Assembly: GCA_018666235.1 (NCBI GenBank)
Contig: JABJAB010000094.1
Span: forward strand, 1-12,506
Direction of reading: 5' to 3'
Source: Ilumatobacter sp.
Lineage (GTDB): Bacteria > Actinomycetota > Acidimicrobiia > Acidimicrobiales > Ilumatobacteraceae
Length of the DNA: 12,506 bases
The notes beneath the pieces are model-generated. The model had not been told where the DNA came from. It saw nothing but the letters and a program-made list of their open reading frames with translations, and ran no database searches. The stretch's first letter is position 1. Every line of letters begins with the position of its first letter. This document shows, piece by piece, positions 7,418 to 12,506 of the stretch. Both the position numbers and the translations under genes were made by a program.

Positions 7418-10400
7418 CGGTCGCCCTCGTTCTGATCCCCAGCCGACTCATCGACCCTGCCGTCAGTCAGATCGGCGTCCACCTGCTCGGCATCAATGGA
7501 CTCGATCTCGTCGCCCATGTCGTCATCATCGTGATCGTTGGCCTCGTCGATTTCGCCGCCGACATCGTCGGTGTCGTTGCCGTCGCCGTCGGCGATCGGG
7601 AGCACCTGGGCTCGGGCAACCTGCCCAGTCATGTCAAGACCCGGATCGAGGACCGGCCACGCGACCGCTCCGGTGAGATCGTCGAAATCAATCAGCGTTT
7701 CGTCGGCGACGAGCGTGCCCCGGCGCCGGGCCAACGGAATGCTGACCCGTGTCGCTGCGAACAACACCGCGAGCCACAGCACCACTTGCACGAGCAACAG
7801 CAGCAATCGCAATGACGGACTCGAGTATTCGAGGACGGCATTACCCTGTCGCTCGACATCGAACGCGGTGGTCACACCGAACGCCCGGCGAGGCTCGATC
7901 GACTCCCCTTCAACGGTGAGCGACCAGTTCTCGTCGAACGGCACCGCAAGGTGAATCACACCGGGGACAACCTCGTCAGAGGATGCTGCGGTCTGATCCG
8001 CGCCGAGGAACGCCGGCGAAGCCGAGGACAAATCCGCCCGGACAAGCGCACCGGCCCCAGCCGATTCACTCGCCTCCGCCGTAGTCCCGGTCAACTGACT
8101 CACCACTGGCAGCCACGCCGTGTTCGCGAAGACTTCGAGCGTCGGCAGCCCGGTCACCGAAGTCAGGTCGAGCTGGTCCTCGAGTGCAGAGATCAGGCCA
8201 CCAGGCAGCGGCAGCGGTTCGGCAGTCGTCGACTCGACGTTGTCGAACTCCGGAACCACGATAAAACGAATTCCAAGCGGGGCGAGGAGTCGCCCGGCTC
8301 GCAACGTGGAAGAACTTGCCATTTGGTCGAGGGCCATCTCAACCGCATCGGCCGCATCGCTGTCAGGTGCAGCCCAACGATCTCTGATGTCGAGTGGCCT
8401 GTCGCCAATCACCGCGTACGACACGCCATCGCGATACTCGACTGCGGGAACCGGCAGCAGCCTCGCGTCGCCGACCAGCAACACGTTGTAACCACCAACA
8501 CCGGGATCGATCAGCGGTCCATTCTCATTGCTCTCCTCGAGCACGCGATCCTGAGCGTCGTCGGGCAGTTGCGCCTCAATCAGCACCGAGAGCGGTGTCG
8601 TCGGGGTGTTCCATGCCCCATCGCCCAACGCAACGACACCAGGAAACACTCCGATGACAACGCCGACGCTGGCGAGCAGGCCGAGCGGCTGACGCCACCC
8701 GAACGAACCCCCGCGGACGTCCAGGTCGAATGCAGCCAACGCTGCGGCCGATGAGATTGCGAGTCCCACCGCCACCGGCGCGAGCAGCACCCCGGCCTCC
8801 GGTCCGTTGAACGGCAGCGATCCGCTGTCAGCCAAGATCGCCGCCGCGCCGAAGACGACAACCAGTAATCCGGAGCGAACCGCCCACGTCAGGCGCCAAG
8901 CGCGGCCCAGCGCGATTGCAGCAATGACGGGCACGTACAGCGCCAACGAGAGGTACGCGAAGTCGGCAATGCCGATCTGGAACGACGCCAGGTCGGCGAG
9001 ACCGACACCGGGGTCGCCAATCGGTGGCGGACCGACGAGTTGCTCCCAGGACCAGGAGGGAAACCAGGGAAAGTTCAGGAGGAGCCCACCGATGGACGCT
9101 GCGATGCCGACGCCAACGTAGAGGAGCGCGGTCCGCCACGGCGCGAGCGCCAACAGCGTCGCCGCTCCGAGCACGATGGCGATCGCGAGCGCCACAAACA
9201 CCATCACCGGGGCAAACGCTGCGGCGAGTCCGATGACAAGCGCCGCTCCGGCCGTCCGACGGGTGCGTTCTGGCCAGGAAAGCGCAACGACACCGTCGGC
9301 CAGGTCAAGTGCGGCACTACGCGGGTCGGCTGTCTCGACCCCGACGGCCCGACGGATCGTGTGCACGATCCATGGCGACGAAGCGAAGGCGATGAGCACC
9401 GTCAGTCGACCGGTCGACATTGCCCCGACAACGAGCGGACTGGCTGCATAGACGACCAGTGCAGCGATTCTTGCTCGGACCGATGGGAACACGGTGGCGA
9501 GCTTCCAGACGCCGATGAGTCCGACGATCACCAGACCGATAATGAACCCGGTGTGCAGGGCACCCATCCGGAACAGCGTGAACACCGACAAGCCGGAGAG
9601 CGTGGCCCATCCGGTCGGATTGGCTGACGTTGCACCGAACCCGTTGCCGTTCCAAGCGGACGTATACGACGACAGCAGAACACGCGGGCTCTCGGGCATC
9701 GACAGAAACTCCCCGACGGCGGGAACCCCGCTCGAGATGAACTGCCTGCTCCCGATCAGAATCGCCGCAAGTACACCGATCCATGCCAGCACCGGTGCGG
9801 TGGTGCTGTCCTTCCACCGTCGGATGCTCGAATCTGCACCGACGAATGTTGCCGTCTCGCGGGTGCGAAGAAATCCAGTGAGCCGAGCACTGCCACGAAT
9901 CTGCAGACCGAGCACCTCACGTTCGGGAACTCGACGCAATGGCTTGACCGCACGGCGACGAGCCAGGAGTGACATCGAGCGGGGCAGCAAACCGACCAGC
10001 GCGCGCAAGGACGCCCACGCTTCTCTGAGACGTCCGGTGAAGATCCCGCCCACCAACTCGGCGAGCGTGAGCAGCACCAACTCCAAGGTTCGACCGGGCA
10101 GGCGCGTCGACCCGGTCAATGTCGCGACAGTCCGCATGCGGTGCTTGGCCTTGAGCATGCCGTGGTGCAAATCAGGTCGCCGCTTGGCCAGCTCACCGCG
10201 GTGACGTACACGAGCGGTTGGCACCACGATGACGCGGGCGCCGCTGTGATGAAGGCGCCAGCACAAGTCGATGTCGTCCCCATAGAACGAGATCGACGGA
10301 TCGAAGCCACCGATTTCACGGAACAGGTCGGCACGCGCGAGCAGGAATGCCGAAGGCAGCGCGAACACATCGCGAACACCGTCGTGCTGCTCCTGATCCA

Positions 10401-10866
10401 TCTCGCCAACTTCAACACCCACGTCGATTTCCCCAAAGCGATCGACGCCAAGCCCGACCGTCTGGAGCACGCCCGGGTCATCCCATTCGACGATCTTGGG
10501 CCCCACCATGCCGGCATTCGAGCGATAGATCTCTTCAACGAGCAGGCGAACCGCATCGGGTTCTGGAGCGACGTCATCGTGACAGAACAGGAAAAATCCC
10601 TTGTCGCCTTCGACAAGCCGCAGCACTTCATTGGCGGTCGCTCCGAACCCCAGATGAGCCCCGACGGTGCGGACGAATGCCTTTGGCATCCGCATCTTGA
10701 TCCGAGTCTGCAGCTCGTCGTCTGCGTCCGATGCCAGGAAGAGAAACCGAAGATTGGGGTAGTCCTGATCGGCGAGCGCGTCGATCGTCTCGTCGAACCA
10801 CTCCCCCGGTTCATGCACGACGACGACAGCGACGACGGGCGGCGCCTGTTGAGTTTCCAGTTCCAC
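7414..10866 (-). CDS. Large GT2 membrane glycosyltransferase with periplasmic and acidic tail regions
   Basis: A 1150-residue protein whose N-terminal GT-A domain (about 10-245) is a family 2 glycosyltransferase: nucleotide-sugar fold from residue 11, the metal-binding HDD in FCHDDVAP (94-101), and the acceptor-side GGFDPSISFYGDDIDLCWRL (186-205) with D197, D198 and D200. A basic linker (about 275-355) leads to a polytopic membrane part (about 357-745), then an outer-face region of about 260 residues (755-1015), a last membrane helix (about 1018-1040), and a cytoplasmic tail whose final 58 residues hold 26 Asp or Glu. It should transfer sugar from an activated donor onto a membrane-linked acceptor; sugar and polymer are unknown. 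The membrane part resembles GT-C or flippase-like scaffolds in layout only. The start is GTG 10866, 9 nt after a TAGCCT -10 box. It is coupled by ATGA to the DUF5719-like gene and is divergent from the flippase operon. Confidence 0.88.
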   Translation of the reverse strand: MELETQQAPPVVAVVVVHEPGEWFDETIDALADQDYPNLRFLFLASDADDELQTRIKMRMPKAFVRTVGAHLGFGATANEVLRLVEGDKGFFLFCHDDVAPEPDAVRLLVEEIYRSNAGMVGPKIVEWDDPGVLQTVGLGVDRFGEIDVGVEVGEMDQEQHDGVRDVFALPSAFLLARADLFREIGGFDPSISFYGDDIDLCWRLHHSGARVIVVPTARVRHRGELAKRRPDLHHGMLKAKHRMRTVATLTGSTRLPGRTLELVLLTLAELVGGIFTGRLREAWASLRALVGLLPRSMSLLARRRAVKPLRRVPEREVLGLQIRGSARLTGFLRTRETATFVGADSSIRRWKDSTTAPVLAWIGVLAAILIGSRQFISSGVPAVGEFLSMPESPRVLLSSYTSAWNGNGFGATSANPTGWATLSGLSVFTLFRMGALHTGFIIGLVIVGLIGVWKLATVFPSVRARIAALVVYAASPLVVGAMSTGRLTVLIAFASSPWIVHTIRRAVGVETADPRSAALDLADGVVALSWPERTRRTAGAALVIGLAAAFAPVMVFVALAIAIVLGAATLLALAPWRTALLYVGVGIAASIGGLLLNFPWFPSWSWEQLVGPPPIGDPGVGLADLASFQIGIADFAYLSLALYVPVIAAIALGRAWRLTWAVRSGLLVVVFGAAAILADSGSLPFNGPEAGVLLAPVAVGLAISSAAALAAFDLDVRGGSFGWRQPLGLLASVGVVIGVFPGVVALGDGAWNTPTTPLSVLIEAQLPDDAQDRVLEESNENGPLIDPGVGGYNVLLVGDARLLPVPAVEYRDGVSYAVIGDRPLDIRDRWAAPDSDAADAVEMALDQMASSSTLRAGRLLAPLGIRFIVVPEFDNVESTTAEPLPLPGGLISALEDQLDLTSVTGLPTLEVFANTAWLPVVSQLTGTTAEASESAGAGALVRADLSSASPAFLGADQTAASSDEVVPGVIHLAVPFDENWSLTVEGESIEPRRAFGVTTAFDVERQGNAVLEYSSPSLRLLLLLVQVVLWLAVLFAATRVSIPLARRRGTLVADETLIDFDDLTGAVAWPVLDPGLDMTGQVARAQVLPIADGDGNDTDDVGGEIDEANDHDDDDMGDEIESIDAEQVDADLTDGRVDESAGDQNEGDR

Positions 10867-10875
10867 GATGGAGCG

Positions 10876-10903
10876 AGGCTAGCTGCGCTCTCTGCCGTGC
10901 CAG
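10876..10903 (-). promoter_or_regulatory. Promoter of the glycosyltransferase operon
   Basis: On the minus strand, CTGGCA (10903-10898), a 16-bp spacer and TAGCCT (10881-10876) are followed by 9 nt and the GTG at 10866. The -35 hexamer equals that proposed for ftsH and the -10 equals that of the divergent small gene. GAGGCTA here and TAGCCTC at 10927-10933 form a 7-bp inverted pair across the 73-bp divergent spacer. Confidence 0.5.
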
Positions 10904-10926
10904 GGTCATGCCCGGGAGCGGCGGGG

Positions 10927-10932
10927 TAGCCT
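10927..10932 (+). promoter_or_regulatory. Candidate -10 box for the small gene and flippase operon
   Basis: TAGCCT ends 7 nt before the ATG at 10940. No good -35 is found at 16-18 bp. It mirrors the -10 of the divergent glycosyltransferase gene, suggesting that the two transcripts are set up as a matched pair. Confidence 0.45.
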
Positions 10933-10939
10933 CTGTCAC

Positions 10940-11143
10940 ATGACGCCCTGGCACTCGGTCGACCTGACCAACTTCGACGTCGCTCCCGCTGCCCGTCGCG
11001 CTCGCAGCGTGTCGAACTCCATTGCTCAGCGAGCTGCCGACGTCGCCAAAGATGCGACCTACGTTGGCGTTGGACTCGGATTACTCGCGTTCCAGCGCGC
11101 GCAGGTGCAGCGACGAGAAATCGAACGCGCGCTGCGCAGCTGA
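10940..11143 (+). CDS. Conserved-looking small protein of unknown function
   Basis: A 67-residue protein I do not assign to a named family. After a 20-residue variable start comes an amphipathic region (20-38), a short hydrophobic Gly-rich stretch ATYVGVGLGLLAFQ (39-52) that is short for a membrane span, and a basic C-terminus RAQVQRREIERALRS (53-67) that looks helical. Its codon use matches the neighbours, a -10 box sits 7 nt before the ATG, and it lies only 18 bp upstream of the flippase gene, so it is very probably a real gene and the first of a two-gene operon. It could be a membrane-associated adaptor for the flippase; that is guesswork. The YVGVGLGLLAFQRAQV stretch seems familiar from small acidimicrobial hypothetical proteins, but I cannot verify that here. 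Confidence 0.7.
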   Translation: MTPWHSVDLTNFDVAPAARRARSVSNSIAQRAADVAKDATYVGVGLGLLAFQRAQVQRREIERALRS

Positions 11144-11161
11144 TCTCCCACCTCGTCGTTC

Positions 11162-12505
11162 ATGACCCCCTCAGACTCCCCCGACGCGCCGCCGTCGGCC
11201 CCCCGCGACCGAATCCCGCTACCTGAAGGCACGATTCCCGTTGGCATTGCCCTCCTCATCGCAGGCTTTGCAACGTACGCCTTCTTCAAAGTCGGTGTCG
11301 CTGCAGTCGGCGGCGATGAGGAATTCGAGCCGATCACGTCGCTGTGGTTTACCACCTTTGCCCTCGCGCCCGGCTTCTTTCTGCCCCTCGAGCAGGAACT
11401 CGGTCGGGCATTGGCCCATCGCCGCGCAATCGGTCAAGGCACACGACCCGTCGTGCGCAAGATCGTCCTGCTCGGCGCCGGACTCACCGCCCTGGTGGTG
11501 CTCGTTATTGCCGCAGCGAGCCAGCTCCTTGCCGACAGCCTGTTTGACGGCAACATGTTCATGGTCCTGGCCCTCGTGCTGGCATTCTCTGCATACGCCC
11601 CAGCGCACCTCGCTCGCGGCATCTGCTCGGGCAGCGGTCGCTTCCGCGAGTACGGCATCATCTTGGCCTCGGACGGCGTTGTGCGGATCGTGCTCTGTAT
11701 TGCTCTGGCCGTTGTCGGGGTCACCGCAGCCGGCGCTTACGGGCTGGCTGTTGCCGTCTCGCCGTTGTTTGCTGTCGGCTACGTCTACATCCGCGGCGGA
11801 TTGCACACTGACGACGGTCCACCCGCATCCTGGATCGAAGTCACCCCCAACCTGGGGTGGCTGCTGCTCGGCTCCGTTTTCGCCGCATCGCTCCTGAACG
11901 CCGGCCCGATTGCCGCCAGCCTGCTCGCTGACGACGATCAGGCTGCGCTGGTCACGCAATTCAGCTACGGCGTACTGCTCGCGCGTATTCCGCTCTTCCT
12001 GTTCCAAGCCGTCCAGGCCGCACTGCTCCCGCGTCTGAGCCGACTTGCCGCTCGCGGCGAACTCGATGAGTTCCGATCTGGGCTGAAGAAACTGATGTAC
12101 GTCGTGCTGGTCGTCGGCGTGGTCGGCACGTCAGGAGCGTTCCTGCTCGGCCCATGGGTGATCGAGATCGTCTATGACGCTGAATTGTCCGGGCGGACCC
12201 TGGCGCTCCTCGCGTTTTCCAGCGCGTGCTACATGTTGGCGTTGGCGACTGCGCAGGCGGTCATTGCCCTCAAGGGTCACGCATTGGTCGCACTGGGTTG
12301 GGGCATCGGCGCGGCCACCTTCGTCGTGGCGACCTATTTGGGGGGCGAGGAAGTCTTCCGCCGGATCGAGATCGGCCTGCTCGCCTCGTCGATCGCAGCA
12401 ATGGTCAGCTTCGCAATCGCGTTGCGCTACAAGCTGCAGTCCGGGGCCACCCCCGATCAGGGCTCGATCATGGATGCCATCACCGATATGCCCTTCGAAA
12501 GCTGA
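11162..12505 (+). CDS. Polysaccharide flippase-like protein (Wzx/MOP superfamily)
   Basis: A complete 447-residue integral membrane protein ending 1 bp before the right edge. About 12 hydrophobic segments are visible (near 24-43, 56-76, 98-123, 131-150, 165-187, 189-211, 232-255, 269-290, 311-338, 347-371, 374-394, 404-423). The two-lobed arrangement, a charged loop EQELGRALAHRR after the second segment (77-88), and the FQAVQAALLPRLSRLAARGE stretch (281-300) after the eighth segment fit Wzx-like exporters of the MOP superfamily, which turn lipid-linked sugar units across the membrane. The first 22 residues are a Pro-rich cytoplasmic leader. The ATG at 11162 has neither a Shine-Dalgarno sequence nor a TANNNT box, consistent with translation as the second gene after the 67-residue ORF, 18 bp away. 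Divergence from the GT2 operon suggests that both act on one envelope glycan; MurJ or another MOP transporter is a less likely alternative. Confidence 0.82.
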   Translation: MTPSDSPDAPPSAPRDRIPLPEGTIPVGIALLIAGFATYAFFKVGVAAVGGDEEFEPITSLWFTTFALAPGFFLPLEQELGRALAHRRAIGQGTRPVVRKIVLLGAGLTALVVLVIAAASQLLADSLFDGNMFMVLALVLAFSAYAPAHLARGICSGSGRFREYGIILASDGVVRIVLCIALAVVGVTAAGAYGLAVAVSPLFAVGYVYIRGGLHTDDGPPASWIEVTPNLGWLLLGSVFAASLLNAGPIAASLLADDDQAALVTQFSYGVLLARIPLFLFQAVQAALLPRLSRLAARGELDEFRSGLKKLMYVVLVVGVVGTSGAFLLGPWVIEIVYDAELSGRTLALLAFSSACYMLALATAQAVIALKGHALVALGWGIGAATFVVATYLGGEEVFRRIEIGLLASSIAAMVSFAIALRYKLQSGATPDQGSIMDAITDMPFES

Positions 12506-12506
12506 A

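Noticed and set aside
7495..7590. Runs of GAC/GTC-like triplets resembling a simple repeat
   Set aside because: They are explained by the Asp-rich tail of the glycosyltransferase with mixed codons; no exact repeat unit is maintained.
7951..8754. 267-codon plus-strand open frame inside the glycosyltransferase gene
   Set aside because: It is antisense to the membrane and outer-face domain, rich in Arg, His and Gln as such shadows are, with no promoter or family motif.

Overview
The window is high-GC, actinobacterial-looking DNA. The best fit is an acidimicrobial lineage such as Ilumatobacter and relatives; this is inferred from gene content and style and was not tested by any search. Markers pointing this way are a DUF3499 protein, a probable DUF5719 protein next to a very large GT2 membrane glycosyltransferase, and a run of genes with no Shine-Dalgarno sequence but a TANNNT -10 box 6-9 nt before the start codon, the usual signature of leaderless mRNAs. 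No tRNA, rRNA, CRISPR array, insertion sequence, phage gene or recognisable defence system was seen, and no gene-free stretch exceeds 300 bases.

Layout. (1) Positions 1-1697, all on the minus strand: the N-terminal 110 residues of an unrecognised acidic protein cut by the left edge, a CPBP-type intramembrane protease, and a DUF3499 protein. (2) Positions 1698-1915: a 218-bp divergent promoter region with an 18-bp inverted repeat and clustered TTTCGCG motifs. (3) Positions 1916-3895, plus strand: ftsH, a membrane AAA+ zinc protease. (4) Positions 3952-10866, minus strand, in transcription order: the 1150-residue GT2 glycosyltransferase with polytopic membrane, periplasmic and acidic cytoplasmic parts; a DUF5719-like anchored secreted protein overlapping it by ATGA; a 14-TM-type MFS exporter; and a membrane-anchored thioredoxin-like protein that converges on ftsH. 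(5) Positions 10940-12505, plus strand and divergent from the glycosyltransferase: a 67-residue small protein, then an MOP-superfamily polysaccharide flippase.

How the genes fit together. The right half reads as a cell-envelope glycan locus: a polymer-building or modifying glycosyltransferase, a secreted repeat protein translated in step with it, and a lipid-linked-sugar flippase on the divergent transcript. The left half is membrane protein quality control: two unrelated membrane proteases, FtsH and CPBP, plus an outward-facing thiol protein. The joint function is inferred from adjacency.

Main points for a second look: the pervasive leaderless -10 pattern, including an identical TAGCCT hexamer at three envelope or thiol genes; the glycosyltransferase fusion architecture; four internal repeats in the DUF5719-like protein; the TTTCGCG cluster before ftsH; and a 27-codon ORF with a good ribosome binding site that overlaps the CPBP start.
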